From the NCBI RefSeq assembly GCF_009617575.1, contig NZ_WIXJ01000001.1, positions 620,001 through 684,000 of the forward strand: DNA of 64,000 nt, read 5' to 3'. Under the pieces are notes generated by a model. The model ran no database searches. It worked only from the letters and a program-made list of their open reading frames with translations, and was not told the DNA's origin. A program made the translations under genes and the position numbers. Below, one piece after another: positions 1 to 8,526 of the stretch. Position 1 is the stretch's first letter; every line of letters starts with the position of its first letter. This DNA is from Rhodocyclus gracilis. Lineage in GTDB: Bacteria > Pseudomonadota > Gammaproteobacteria > Burkholderiales > Rhodocyclaceae.

Positions 1-1299
1 CTCACCCTCTGCGGCCTTTTGAGCAGCGGCGCGGCGCTGGCGGCGAATGCCAACGCGCACGCCAAGGACACCCCGCCCGTCCGCGAGGTCGCCGACAAGC
101 GTAACGACCTCAAGGATCTGCGCGGACAGATCGAGGCGATGCGCAAGGATCTCGCCAACGCGGAAGGTTCGCGCGCCGACGCCGCCGACCAACTGAAGGA
201 CGTCGAGCGCGAAATCTCCATCATGCAGCGCGATCTGCGTGATCTCGCCACGCAGCGTAGCGATCTGCAAGCGGCGCTGGCCCGCCTCGCCACGCAGTCG
301 CGCGACATGGAATCGCGCGTCTCCGGGCAACAGCAGCAACTCGAACAACTGATCCGCCACCACTACCTGCAAGGCGACCCGGACGTAATGCGCCTGCTCC
401 TCAACGGCGACGATCCGAACCAGATTGCCCGCGACCTGCACTACCTCGCCGCCGTCGGCCACGCACGCGGCGAGTTGGTACACGAAATCGAAAACGCCCT
501 CGCGCAAAAACAGGCCCTCGCCGCCGATACGCGCGAACGCGCCGCCGAACTGGCGCAAGTCGAAGCCCAGCAAAAAGCCAAAAGCGAAGCCCTCGTGCAG
601 CGCCGCGAACAACGGCGAGCCGCCCTCGAAAAGATTTCCGCGCGTATCAGCGCCCAACGCAAGGAGATCGGCGCCAAGGAACGCGACGAGCGCCGGCTGA
701 CGCAACTGGTCGACCGGCTGGCGAAAATCATCGCCGCCCGCCCCGCCCCCCGGCGCGAAGCGCCCCCCGCCGAAAAACCCGCAGAACGCTCGCCGGAGCG
801 CAACACCCCGCGCGAAGAGCGCGGCCGCCCGACACCGGCGAAACCGGAGACGCGCCCGACAGAGATCGTGAACGAACGTACGCCGCAAGCGCAGGATTCC
901 GGCAGCTTCGCCCGCCTGAAAGGCGACCTGCGGCTGCCGGTGCGCGGCACCATCAGCAACCGCTTTGGCAGCGCGCGGCCTGAAGGCGGCACATGGAAAG
1001 GACTCTTCGTGCGCGCGGCAGCAGGCAGCGAAGTCCGCGCCATTGCCAGCGGGCGCGTCGTCTTTGCCGACTGGATGCGCGGCTTCGGCAATCTCCTCAT
1101 CGTCGACCACAGCGACGGCTATCTGTCGATCTATGGCAACAATGACGCATTGCTGAAACAGGTTGGCGATAACGTACGCGGCGGCGATGCCATCGCGGCC
1201 GTGGGCGACAGCGGTGGCAACCCGGAATCGGGTTTATACTTCGAACTCCGCCACCAGGGGCAACCGCTGGATCCGTTGAAGTGGGTCAGCGTCAGATAA
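1..1299 (+). CDS. envC: Murein hydrolase activator EnvC (5' truncated by window)
   Basis: The reading frame is open from base 1 and begins inside a hydrophobic signal peptide (LTLCGLLSSGAALAANA), so the true start lies before the window. The mature protein has a long charged coiled coil (about residues 25-240), a Pro/Glu-rich linker (240-300) and a C-terminal LytM/M23 domain. In that domain the zinc-ligand positions are not His/Asp: the sequence reads WKGLFVR, SIYGNND and GLYFELR where active M23 enzymes have HxGxD, YxHN and HxHFE. This is the normal degenerate state of EnvC, which activates amidases at the septum and does not cut murein itself. It precedes ctpA by 23 bp, a pairing common in betaproteobacteria. 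Confidence 0.9.
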   Translation, partial: LTLCGLLSSGAALAANANAHAKDTPPVREVADKRNDLKDLRGQIEAMRKDLANAEGSRADAADQLKDVEREISIMQRDLRDLATQRSDLQAALARLATQSRDMESRVSGQQQQLEQLIRHHYLQGDPDVMRLLLNGDDPNQIARDLHYLAAVGHARGELVHEIENALAQKQALAADTRERAAELAQVEAQQKAKSEALVQRREQRRAALEKISARISAQRKEIGAKERDERRLTQLVDRLAKIIAARPAPRREAPPAEKPAERSPERNTPREERGRPTPAKPETRPTEIVNERTPQAQDSGSFARLKGDLRLPVRGTISNRFGSARPEGGTWKGLFVRAAAGSEVRAIASGRVVFADWMRGFGNLLIVDHSDGYLSIYGNNDALLKQVGDNVRGGDAIAAVGDSGGNPESGLYFELRHQGQPLDPLKWVSVR

Positions 1300-1322
1300 C
1301 ACGCGGCATTGGAGTGCTACAG

Positions 1323-2720
1323 ATGGGCAATTGGAAAAAGGCCGGACTCATTTGCGCCGGGTTTGTCGGCGGTGCGGCAGTCAGTCTCGCGGTGACGGTA
1401 TTTGCCGACAAGGACGTGCGGACGGGCCTGCCGATCGAGGACTTGCGCACCTTCGCCGAAGTCTTCAACGCGATCAAGCAAGGTTACGTCGAGCCGGTCG
1501 ACGACAAGACGCTGATCAGCAACGCCATCAGCGGCATGGTTTCCAACCTCGACCCGCACTCCGCCTACCTCGACGCCGATGCCTTCAAGGAGTTGCAGGT
1601 CGGCACGCAGGGCGAATTCGGCGGTCTTGGCATCGAAGTCGGCATGGAGGATGGCCTCGTCAAGGTCGTCTCGCCGATTGAAGACACGCCGGCCTACCGT
1701 GCCGGCATCAAGAGCGGCGACCTCATCTACAAGCTCGACGACACGCTGGTCAAGGGCCTGACCCTCTCCGACGCCGTCAAGCGCATGCGCGGCAAGCCGA
1801 AGACGCCGATCAAGCTCGGCATCCTGCGCAAGGGTGAAAGCAAGCCGCTCGAACTCACGCTGCTGCGCGAAGTGATCAAGGTGCAGAGCGTCAAGTCCAA
1901 GCTCGTCGAACCAGGCTTTGGCTACCTGCGCATCACCTCCTTCCAGGAAAACACCGTCGCCTCGCTCGCCAAGCACATCGGCGACCTTTACAAGCAAGGC
2001 CCGCTCAAGGGCATCGTCCTCGACCTGCGCAACGATCCGGGCGGCCTCCTGAACGGCGCCGTCGGGGTCTCCGCTGCCTTCCTGCCGCCGAAGACGCTCG
2101 TCACCTCGACCGATGGCCGAACCGAAGACGCCAAGCACAAGTTCTTCACGACGCCGGAGGACTACCTGCGCAGCACAGGCGAAGATCCGCTGCGTGGCCT
2201 GCCGGAAGAAGTCCGCAAGACGCCGATGGTCGTGCTGGTCAATGGTGGTTCCGCCTCGGCCTCGGAAATCGTCGCCGGCGCGCTGCAGGACCACAAGCGC
2301 GCGGTCATTCTCGGCACGCAGACTTTCGGCAAGGGCTCGGTGCAGACCGTCATGCCGCTGCCCGGCAACACCGCCATCAAGCTGACGACGGCGCGTTACT
2401 ACACGCCGTCGGGCCGCTCGATCCAGGCCAAGGGCATCGTTCCCGACATCGTTGTTGAAGATCCGGCCGCTGGCGATACCTCGCAGAACCTGCGCGAAGC
2501 CAATCTCGAGCGCCACCTCATCAACGACAAGGACAAGGACGCGCCGCAAGCCAAGGAAGCGCCGAAAGCGCAAAACAAGGCCGCACCAGCCAAGCCGAAG
2601 AACGAGGGTGACGACGCCGCCGAGCCGCCACTGCGCGAACTGGCCTCGAAGAACGACTACGTTCTCAACCAGGCGCTCAACCTGCTCAAGGGCCTGCAGA
2701 TCCTGCAGCCCCGTCCGTAG
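1323..2720 (+). CDS. ctpA: S41-family C-terminal processing peptidase CtpA
   Basis: A 465-residue periplasmic serine protease. An N-terminal hydrophobic anchor or signal (about residues 6-26) is followed by an S41 N-terminal helical part, a PDZ domain (about 85-170) and the S41 catalytic domain. The catalytic dyad is visible as Ser312 in GGSASASE and Lys337 in TFGKGSVQ, with the family spacing of 25 residues. The tail is rich in Lys, Ala and Pro. I chose ATG 1323 over the upstream in-frame GTG at 1281 because GGAG lies 9 bases before it and the GTG would overlap envC. It probably shares a transcript with envC and acts in envelope protein turnover. Confidence 0.93.
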   Translation: MGNWKKAGLICAGFVGGAAVSLAVTVFADKDVRTGLPIEDLRTFAEVFNAIKQGYVEPVDDKTLISNAISGMVSNLDPHSAYLDADAFKELQVGTQGEFGGLGIEVGMEDGLVKVVSPIEDTPAYRAGIKSGDLIYKLDDTLVKGLTLSDAVKRMRGKPKTPIKLGILRKGESKPLELTLLREVIKVQSVKSKLVEPGFGYLRITSFQENTVASLAKHIGDLYKQGPLKGIVLDLRNDPGGLLNGAVGVSAAFLPPKTLVTSTDGRTEDAKHKFFTTPEDYLRSTGEDPLRGLPEEVRKTPMVVLVNGGSASASEIVAGALQDHKRAVILGTQTFGKGSVQTVMPLPGNTAIKLTTARYYTPSGRSIQAKGIVPDIVVEDPAAGDTSQNLREANLERHLINDKDKDAPQAKEAPKAQNKAAPAKPKNEGDDAAEPPLRELASKNDYVLNQALNLLKGLQILQPRP

Positions 2721-2736
2721 TCAAGGCGCGCACAGC

Positions 2737-3162
2737 ATGCGACGGCAGCAGGCGGTCGCCCGGCCAGAGCCGCCGATCCGCAAGGAACGGAGTGTGCTGT
2801 TCGCGCGTTTCCCGCCGCAGCAGGCGACGCAGGCCAGCGACTGGCTGCTTGACGAGGTGCGCATCGATGCGGCGGCCGACGAAGTGCGGCGCGCCGTCGA
2901 CATCGCCTACGATCTGCGGCAACACACCTTGCAGGAAATCGAATCGGGCCTCGAAGATCGTGGCTTCCACCTCGACAGCACCCTGCTGACGAAACTGCGG
3001 CGGGCGCTGATCTACTACGTCGAAGAAACGCAGCTGCACAATCTCGACGCCCCGGAGACCGCCCAGAAGCGTTCGCAGAACGAGGCGTATACACAAGCCT
3101 GGTCGCAAAGCCTGCACGGCGACCACGACGACACCCCACCGGAATGGCGCAGTTACCGCTAG
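2737..3162 (+). CDS. Conserved hypothetical protein
   Basis: A 141-residue soluble, mostly helical protein with no signal peptide and no motif that I recognise. It starts with basic MRRQQAVARPEP and ends in an acidic HGDHDDTPPEW segment. The ATG at 2737 lies 16 bp after ctpA, and its 3' end overlaps the moeB-like gene by 19 bp in another frame, so it sits in one operon with both. The frame stays open upstream inside ctpA, but only the part from 2737 looks like real protein; the upstream part is Arg-rich shadow sequence. Function unknown. Confidence 0.7.
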   Translation: MRRQQAVARPEPPIRKERSVLFARFPPQQATQASDWLLDEVRIDAAADEVRRAVDIAYDLRQHTLQEIESGLEDRGFHLDSTLLTKLRRALIYYVEETQLHNLDAPETAQKRSQNEAYTQAWSQSLHGDHDDTPPEWRSYR

Positions 3163-3929
3163 AGCCGGCGGCGCACGTCAACCTGCGGGACGACGATCTG
3201 CTGCGCTACAGCCGGCATGTGCTGCTCGACGAGATCGGCATCGAAGGCCAGCAACGCCTGCTCGCCGCGCGCATGCTCATCGTCGGCGCCGGTGGCCTGG
3301 GCTCGCCTGCCGCGCTGTATCTGGCGAGCGCCGGTGTCGGGCATCTCGTTCTTGCTGATGGCGACACGGTCGATCTCTCCAATCTGCAGCGCCAGATACT
3401 GCATCGCGCCGACCGCGTCGGCGTGGCGAAGGCCATCTCCGGGCAGCAGACGCTCGCCGATATCAATCCGCACATCGTCGTCGACGCCATCGCCAGCCGA
3501 CTGGAGGGCGAGGCGCTCGCCGAGCAGGTTGCGGCGGCCGATGTCGTACTCGATTGCTGCGACAACTTCGCCACGCGGCAGGCCATCAATCGCGCCTGCG
3601 TCCGCCATCGGACGCCGCTCGTCTCAGGCGCGGCGATCCGCTTCTCCGGCCAGCTTGCCGTTTTCGACCGACGTGACGAAGACGCGCCCTGCTACGAATG
3701 CCTGTTCCCGGAAGGCGACGAGGTAAATCCGCCGCGCTGCGCGACGACAGGCGTCTTCGCCCCGCTCACCGGCGTCATCGGCGCTCTGCAGGCAGCCGAA
3801 GCGCTGCGCCTCGTCATCGGCTGCGGCGATGCCGCCACCGGGCGTTTGCTGCGCTACGACGCGCTGCGTCTGCAATGGCGCGAATCACGTCTCATCCGCG
3901 ACCCTGGCTGCCCTGTCTGCGGCCATTAA
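3144..3929 (+). CDS. moeB: MoeB/ThiF-family E1-like adenylyltransferase
   Basis: A 261-residue ubiquitin-E1-like enzyme that adenylates the C terminus of a small sulfur-carrier protein (MoaD or ThiS). Visible features are the ATP-binding GAGGLGSP (about residue 49), the DxxDLSNLQRQ stretch that binds nucleotide and Mg, the two zinc-binding Cys pairs CYEC and CPVC, and the RCATTGVF segment carrying the conserved Cys. There is no rhodanese domain. The start overlaps the 3' end of the preceding unknown gene. MoeB and ThiF cannot be separated from sequence alone; no moaD or thiS lies nearby. MoeB is the usual annotation in this context. Confidence 0.85.
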   Translation: MAQLPLEPAAHVNLRDDDLLRYSRHVLLDEIGIEGQQRLLAARMLIVGAGGLGSPAALYLASAGVGHLVLADGDTVDLSNLQRQILHRADRVGVAKAISGQQTLADINPHIVVDAIASRLEGEALAEQVAAADVVLDCCDNFATRQAINRACVRHRTPLVSGAAIRFSGQLAVFDRRDEDAPCYECLFPEGDEVNPPRCATTGVFAPLTGVIGALQAAEALRLVIGCGDAATGRLLRYDALRLQWRESRLIRDPGCPVCGH

Positions 3930-3992
3930 CGCCACCAAACGCACACTGCAGGCCACTTCCGGCCACCCAAGCCCCCCGAAGCACTGCGGCCT

Positions 3993-5087
3993 TCAGGCGC
4001 TGCGCGCGACGATGCGCAGATCGTCGCCGACCTGACGCACGTCGCGAATCTTCAACAGGGGACGCTGCGTAAGATCGCCCAAAGGCGGCAACGCAAACAT
4101 GCCCTGTGCTGTCGTCCCGAGGAGACACGGCGCGAGGTAAAAGAGGAATTCGTCGACCAGTCCGGCCGACACCAGCGCCCCGGCAAGCCCTTGCCCCGCC
4201 TCGACATGCACCTCGTTGACGCCGCGCCGAGCGAGTTCGGCGAGCAGCGCGGCGAGATCGACCTTTCCCGCCACGCCCGGCACGACGAGCACTTCGGCGG
4301 CACGCGCTTCGAGCGCCGCCGCGCGCGACGGCTCGCGCTCGGCGCAGGCAAAGAGGATCTGTCCCGACGCCAGGAGACGCGCATGTGTGGGCGTGCGCAA
4401 CTGGCTGTCGACGATGACTTTCAGCGGCTGACGCGGCAACAGGGAGCCATCGTCTGCGCGCGCCGAAAGTTGCGGATCATCGGCCAGCACGGTACCGCTC
4501 GCCGACAGAATCGCGCAGGCACGCGCCCGCCAACGCTGCCCGTCGGTACGCGCCGCCGCGCCGGTAATCCACTGGCTGCGACCGTCGGCCAGCGCCGTGC
4601 GGCCATCGAGACTGCCGGCCATTTTCAGCCTTACCCACGGACGCGCGCGCGTCAGCCGCGAGATGAAACCAATGTTCAATTCGCGCCCCTCGTCGGCGAG
4701 CAAACCCGTTTCGACACGGATGCCGGCAGCGCGCAGCAGAGCGATACCGCGTCCGGCGACGCGCGGATCGGGATCGTCGAGCGCAACAACGACGCGACCG
4801 ACACCGGCGGCGCGCAAGGCCTCGGCGCAGGGCGGCGTACGCCCGTAGTGGGCACAAGGTTCGAGGGTGACATAGACCTCCGCACCGCGCGCCGCCTCGC
4901 CGGCAGCGGCCAGCGCAAAGACCTCGGCATGCGGCTGCCCGGCGCGTTCGTGCCAACCTTCGCCGACGACGCGCCCGTCACAGACGATGACGCAACCGAC
5001 GCGCGGATTGGGCGTTGTCGACGCGAGGCCGCGTGCCGCAAGACGCAGCGCGCGCGCCATGAACTCATGATCGGCGGCGGAAAACAT
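3993..5087 (-). CDS. ribD: Bifunctional riboflavin deaminase/reductase RibD
   Basis: A 364-residue enzyme of riboflavin biosynthesis that carries out deamination and then ribosyl reduction of the pyrimidine intermediate. The N-terminal deaminase domain (1-145) has the zinc motif HAEVFAL and the PCAHYGRTPPC motif. The C-terminal RibD_C reductase domain (about 146-364) contains RPWVRLKMAGSLDG and SGTVLADDP. It is the last gene of the minus-strand run glyA-nrdR-ribD, a conserved order in proteobacteria. The 70-bp gap to nrdR has no room for an FMN riboswitch and none is visible. Confidence 0.95.
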   Translation of the reverse strand: MFSAADHEFMARALRLAARGLASTTPNPRVGCVIVCDGRVVGEGWHERAGQPHAEVFALAAAGEAARGAEVYVTLEPCAHYGRTPPCAEALRAAGVGRVVVALDDPDPRVAGRGIALLRAAGIRVETGLLADEGRELNIGFISRLTRARPWVRLKMAGSLDGRTALADGRSQWITGAAARTDGQRWRARACAILSASGTVLADDPQLSARADDGSLLPRQPLKVIVDSQLRTPTHARLLASGQILFACAEREPSRAAALEARAAEVLVVPGVAGKVDLAALLAELARRGVNEVHVEAGQGLAGALVSAGLVDEFLFYLAPCLLGTTAQGMFALPPLGDLTQRPLLKIRDVRQVGDDLRIVARSA

Positions 5088-5157
5088 GGCGGTGACTTCC
5101 GATAAATGGGCGCGCCGGAGCGCGCTTCAGCGCGGCCAATGACGCCACGTTCGCGGA

Positions 5158-5619
5158 CTACGAACGGTGGCGGCTGGAAACTTCGCGAATGACATCGGAG
5201 AACTCGTCGACGTCTTCAAAGTTGCGATACACGGAGGCGAAGCGGACGTACGCCACCTTGTCGAGCTTCTTCAGCTCGCGCATGACCATTTCGCCGATCT
5301 TGCCGGAAGGGACTTCGCGCTCACCGAGAATCAGCAACTGATCCTCGATGCGGGCGATGGCGGCGTCGACCGCTTCGGTGGTGACTGGCCGCTTGCGCAA
5401 GGACAGCCACAGGCTGGCGGAGAGCTTCTCGCGGCTGTAATCGACGCGCGAGCCGTTTTTCTTGACCACCTGCGGCAGGTGGATTTCGGCACGCTCGTAG
5501 GTCGTGAAACGCTTGTCGCAGGTCAGGCAACGACGACGGCGGCGAACGATGTCGCCGTCATCGTTGATACGCGTATCGACAACGGTCGTCTCACTGGCGG
5601 CGCAGAAGGGACACTTCAT
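5158..5619 (-). CDS. nrdR: Transcriptional repressor NrdR
   Basis: A 153-residue regulator of ribonucleotide reductase genes. It begins with a zinc ribbon (MKCPFC and CLTCDKRF), followed by RRRR and an ATP-cone domain (about 46-136) that senses ATP and dATP. The length matches the family (about 150). It lies 28 bp downstream of glyA and 70 bp upstream of ribD on the same strand, probably in one transcript. No nrd gene is in the window, so the targets lie elsewhere. Confidence 0.96.
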   Translation of the reverse strand: MKCPFCAASETTVVDTRINDDGDIVRRRRRCLTCDKRFTTYERAEIHLPQVVKKNGSRVDYSREKLSASLWLSLRKRPVTTEAVDAAIARIEDQLLILGEREVPSGKIGEMVMRELKKLDKVAYVRFASVYRNFEDVDEFSDVIREVSSRHRS

Positions 5620-5647
5620 CGGGGTGTCGCGCCGCCGTCAGGCAGAC

Positions 5648-6898
5648 TCACGCGCCGTAGACGGGGAACTTGCGGCACAGCGCCGCCACGTCGGCACGCA
5701 CCCGCGCCAGAACGGCTTCATCGTGCGGCGCATCGAGCACGTCGGCGATGAGGTGGGCGACTTGCTCCGCTTCGATTTCGGTGAAACCACGCGTCGTCAT
5801 TGCCGGCGATCCGATCCGGATACCGGAGGTGACAAACGGCTTTTGCGGATCGTTCGGAATCGAGTTCTTGTTCACCGTGATGTGCGCGGCCCCCAGAACG
5901 GCTTCGGCTTCCTTGCCGGTGATGTTCTTGGCACGCAGATCGAGCAGGAAAACGTGCGACTCGGTGCGACCGGAAACGATGCGCAGACCGCGCTCTTCGG
6001 ACAGCACGCGCGCCATGACGCGAGCGTTGGCCAGCACTTGTTCCTGATAGTTACGGAACTTCGGCGTGGCGGCTTCCTTGAAGGCAACGGCCTTGCCGGC
6101 GATGACGTGCATCAGCGGTCCGCCTTGCAGCCCCGGGAAAATCGCCGAATTGATGGCCTTTTCGTGCTCCGCCTTCATCAGGATGACGCCGCCGCGTGGA
6201 CCGCGCAGCGTCTTGTGCGTCGTCGTCGTGACGACGTCGGCGTGCGGCACCGGATTCGGGTAGCCGCCCGCCGCAATCAGGCCGGCGTAGTGCGCCATGT
6301 CGACCCAGAAAATCGCGCCGATTTCCTTGGCGATCTTGGCGAAGCGTTCGAAATCGATGCGCAGTGCGTAGGCCGAGGCACCAGCGATGATGATTTTCGG
6401 CTTGTGCTCACGCGCCAGCGCTTCCATGCGCGGGTAGTCGATTTCTTCCTTGTCGTTCAGGCCGTAGGCGACGACGTTGAACCACTTGCCGGACATGTTG
6501 AGCGGCATGCCGTGCGTCAGGTGGCCGCCTTCGGCGAGGCTCATGCCCATGATCGTGTCGCCGGGCTTGGCGAAGGCCAACAGCACGGCCTGGTTGGCCT
6601 GCGAGCCAGAATTCGGCTGCACGTTGGCGGCTTCGGCGCCGAAGAGCTTCTTCACGCGATCGATCGCCAGCTGCTCGACGACGTCGACGTATTCACAGCC
6701 GCCGTAGTAACGCTTGCCGGGATAGCCTTCCGCGTACTTGTTGGTCAGCTGCGAGCCTTGCGCCTGCATGACGGCGGCGCTGACGTAGTTTTCGGAAGCA
6801 ATCAGCTCGATATGCTCTTCCTGGCGACGGTTCTCGTTCTCGATCTCACGCCAGAGTTCGGCATCAACAGTTGCCAGGGTGTCTTTTGCGGAAAACAT
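5648..6898 (-). CDS. glyA: Serine hydroxymethyltransferase
   Basis: A 416-residue PLP enzyme interconverting serine and glycine with tetrahydrofolate, the main source of one-carbon units. The PLP lysine lies in [25 protein letters not shown] and GSQANQAV are also family signatures. The frame is open 60 bases further upstream, but ATG 6898 gives the canonical MFSAKDTLA start and exact family length, and has GAGAGG 6 bases before it. First gene of the glyA-nrdR-ribD run. Functionally it feeds the thyA and folA products found 7-9 kb away. Confidence 0.97.
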   Translation of the reverse strand: MFSAKDTLATVDAELWREIENENRRQEEHIELIASENYVSAAVMQAQGSQLTNKYAEGYPGKRYYGGCEYVDVVEQLAIDRVKKLFGAEAANVQPNSGSQANQAVLLAFAKPGDTIMGMSLAEGGHLTHGMPLNMSGKWFNVVAYGLNDKEEIDYPRMEALAREHKPKIIIAGASAYALRIDFERFAKIAKEIGAIFWVDMAHYAGLIAAGGYPNPVPHADVVTTTTHKTLRGPRGGVILMKAEHEKAINSAIFPGLQGGPLMHVIAGKAVAFKEAATPKFRNYQEQVLANARVMARVLSEERGLRIVSGRTESHVFLLDLRAKNITGKEAEAVLGAAHITVNKNSIPNDPQKPFVTSGIRIGSPAMTTRGFTEIEAEQVAHLIADVLDAPHDEAVLARVRADVAALCRKFPVYGA

Positions 6899-6979
6899 CG
6901 TGCGCCTCTCAAGCCCTTGAAAAGGGGGCGATTGTAGCATGCGGCCACGCCGTCTCAATGGCGCGCGGGCGTCACGAAG

Positions 6980-7666
6980 TTACATCAGCTCGTCGCGCCC
7001 TGCGTCGGCCAGATGGCGGACGTCGCCCCACTCGGTGATACGCCAGCCGTCGGCGTCGCGCACGACCCGGTTGATTCCGGTATTGGGAATGAGGAAATCG
7101 CGGCGCGTATCGAGCGGCAGCCGGCGTACGAAGCGATTGACGAGATCCAGCACGCCGCCGTGCGTCACCACCAGAATCCGCTGTCCGACATGGGCATCCG
7201 CCAGCGTCTGCAAGGCGGCGGCGATGCGTGCGAAATGCGCGGACAGACTCTCGCCGTCGCCGGGCGGCACCGTCTCGGGGTCGCGCCGCTCGACCGCCGC
7301 GTACTCCAGCGGGAAACGCTCGCGCGCCTGCGTGCGCGTCAGCCCCTCAAACAGGCCGTAACGCCGCTCCCGGAACGCCGGCAGCAGACGCACCTCGTGA
7401 TCGGTAGCGGCGCCGATGCACTCGGCGGTCTGCCGGGCGCGCGCCAGATCGCTGCTGTACAGCGCGTCCCAAGACTCTGTGGCCAGACGGCGGCCAACGG
7501 CGGCCGCCTGTTTCAGACCGACGGCGTTGAGTTCGATATCGAGATTGCCCTGAATGCGGTCACCGACGTTCCAGTCGGTTTCGCCGTGGCGCACCAGACA
7601 GATCCGTGTTGCCGCCTCCGCATTCACATTCGCCGCCCCGTCCCGCACCACTGATTCCCCCGTCAC
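6980..7666 (-). CDS. Histidine phosphatase family protein (phosphoglycerate mutase-like)
   Basis: A branch-1 histidine phosphatase of about 228 residues. The catalytic RHGETDWN motif lies near the N terminus, RERRYGLFEG and the second histidine (VVTHGGVLD) follow, and SSDLARARQTAE is typical of the family. It could act on phosphosugars, cobalamin or other phosphate esters; the substrate is not predictable. The start is uncertain: the frame extends to 7753, GTG 7681 is possible, and GTG 7666 is preferred because GGTGGAG lies about 9 bases before it. It ends 81 bp before the glyA start on the same strand. Confidence 0.8.
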   Translation of the reverse strand: MTGESVVRDGAANVNAEAATRICLVRHGETDWNVGDRIQGNLDIELNAVGLKQAAAVGRRLATESWDALYSSDLARARQTAECIGAATDHEVRLLPAFRERRYGLFEGLTRTQARERFPLEYAAVERRDPETVPPGDGESLSAHFARIAAALQTLADAHVGQRILVVTHGGVLDLVNRFVRRLPLDTRRDFLIPNTGINRVVRDADGWRITEWGDVRHLADAGRDELM

Positions 7667-7730
7667 CACGTCAGACTCCACCCTGCAACGCCGGCCACTC
7701 GCACGGGCTTGACCTGCCGCCTGACGCACC

Positions 7731-7755
7731 AAAAAATGCGCTGGCGGGCGCATTT
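7731..7755 (-). terminator. Orphan intrinsic-terminator-like hairpin
   Basis: AAATGCGC (7734-7741) pairs perfectly with GCGCATTT (7748-7755) over a 6-base loop. Read on the minus strand the stem is followed by a run of T (bases 7731-7736 are all A on the plus strand). No minus-strand gene lies just upstream of it; the next minus-strand gene starts after it. It could end a small minus-strand transcript from 7760-7935, or be fortuitous. Confidence 0.3.
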
Positions 7756-7935
7756 GTCATACTGCACCGGACAAAAGATTTGGTCAGGCCCGAGAACTTC
7801 ATGCAAGACGAAGGGACGAAAGCAAGACTGAATCGCCGGAGGCAGGGCCGACACACGCGACGACATGACCGCATTAGCGCAGGACAGCCGGCATAAGAAG
7901 ACCGGCATAGTACAACAAACCCGGAGACACGCTCA

Positions 7936-8526
7936 GTGGAAGCACTGCTCACCTTTTCGCGTCTGATTGACGCACTGACTGAACGCATCGGCAAGGCAAC
8001 GACATGGCTGGTCATGATCGTCGCCCTCATCAGCGCCGGCAACGCCAGCATGCGTTACTCGATCAACTGGAGCTCGAACGCGCTGCTCGAAATCCAGTGG
8101 TACCTCTTCTCGGCGATCTTTCTGCTCTGTGCCGGCTATACGTTGATGAAAAACGAGCATGTGCGCATCGACATCATCAGCGGCCGCCTGAGTGCACAGA
8201 GCCGGGCGTGGATCGACATCTTCGGCTTCGTGTTTTTCTTCTTCCCGATGGTCTATCTCTTCGTCAGTCTCGGCTGGCCGTTCTTCATGATGTCCTTCTC
8301 CGGCGGCGAAATGTCGTCGAACGCCGGCGGGCTGATCCGCTGGCCGGTGAAAATCCTGCTGCCGGTCGGTTTTGCGCTGCTCGCGCTGCAGGGCGTCTCG
8401 GAGCTGATCAAGCGCGTTGCTTTCCTGCGCGGACTGATCGCCGATCCGACCGAAAAGGAAGGCATCAGCGCCGAAGAGCAACTGGCGGCTGAAATCGCCG
8501 CGACGGCCCGTGGGGAGCGCGTATGA
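7936..8526 (+). CDS. dctQ: TRAP transporter small permease (DctQ-like)
   Basis: A 196-residue integral membrane protein with four hydrophobic segments (about 20-40, 55-75, 95-115, 135-155), the DctQ topology. LLEIQWYLFSAIFLLCAGYTL is the recognisable family block. The start is GTG 7936 after CCGGAGA. It overlaps the large permease gene by 4 bp (ATGA type), so the two are translationally coupled. With DctM and a periplasmic binding protein it would import an organic acid using the Na+ or H+ gradient. The substrate cannot be told from sequence. Confidence 0.93.
   Translation: MEALLTFSRLIDALTERIGKATTWLVMIVALISAGNASMRYSINWSSNALLEIQWYLFSAIFLLCAGYTLMKNEHVRIDIISGRLSAQSRAWIDIFGFVFFFFPMVYLFVSLGWPFFMMSFSGGEMSSNAGGLIRWPVKILLPVGFALLALQGVSELIKRVAFLRGLIADPTEKEGISAEEQLAAEIAATARGERV

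Noticed and set aside
1-1299. Loss of M23 zinc ligands in EnvC as a novelty
   Set aside because: This is the normal state of EnvC, which is an amidase activator.
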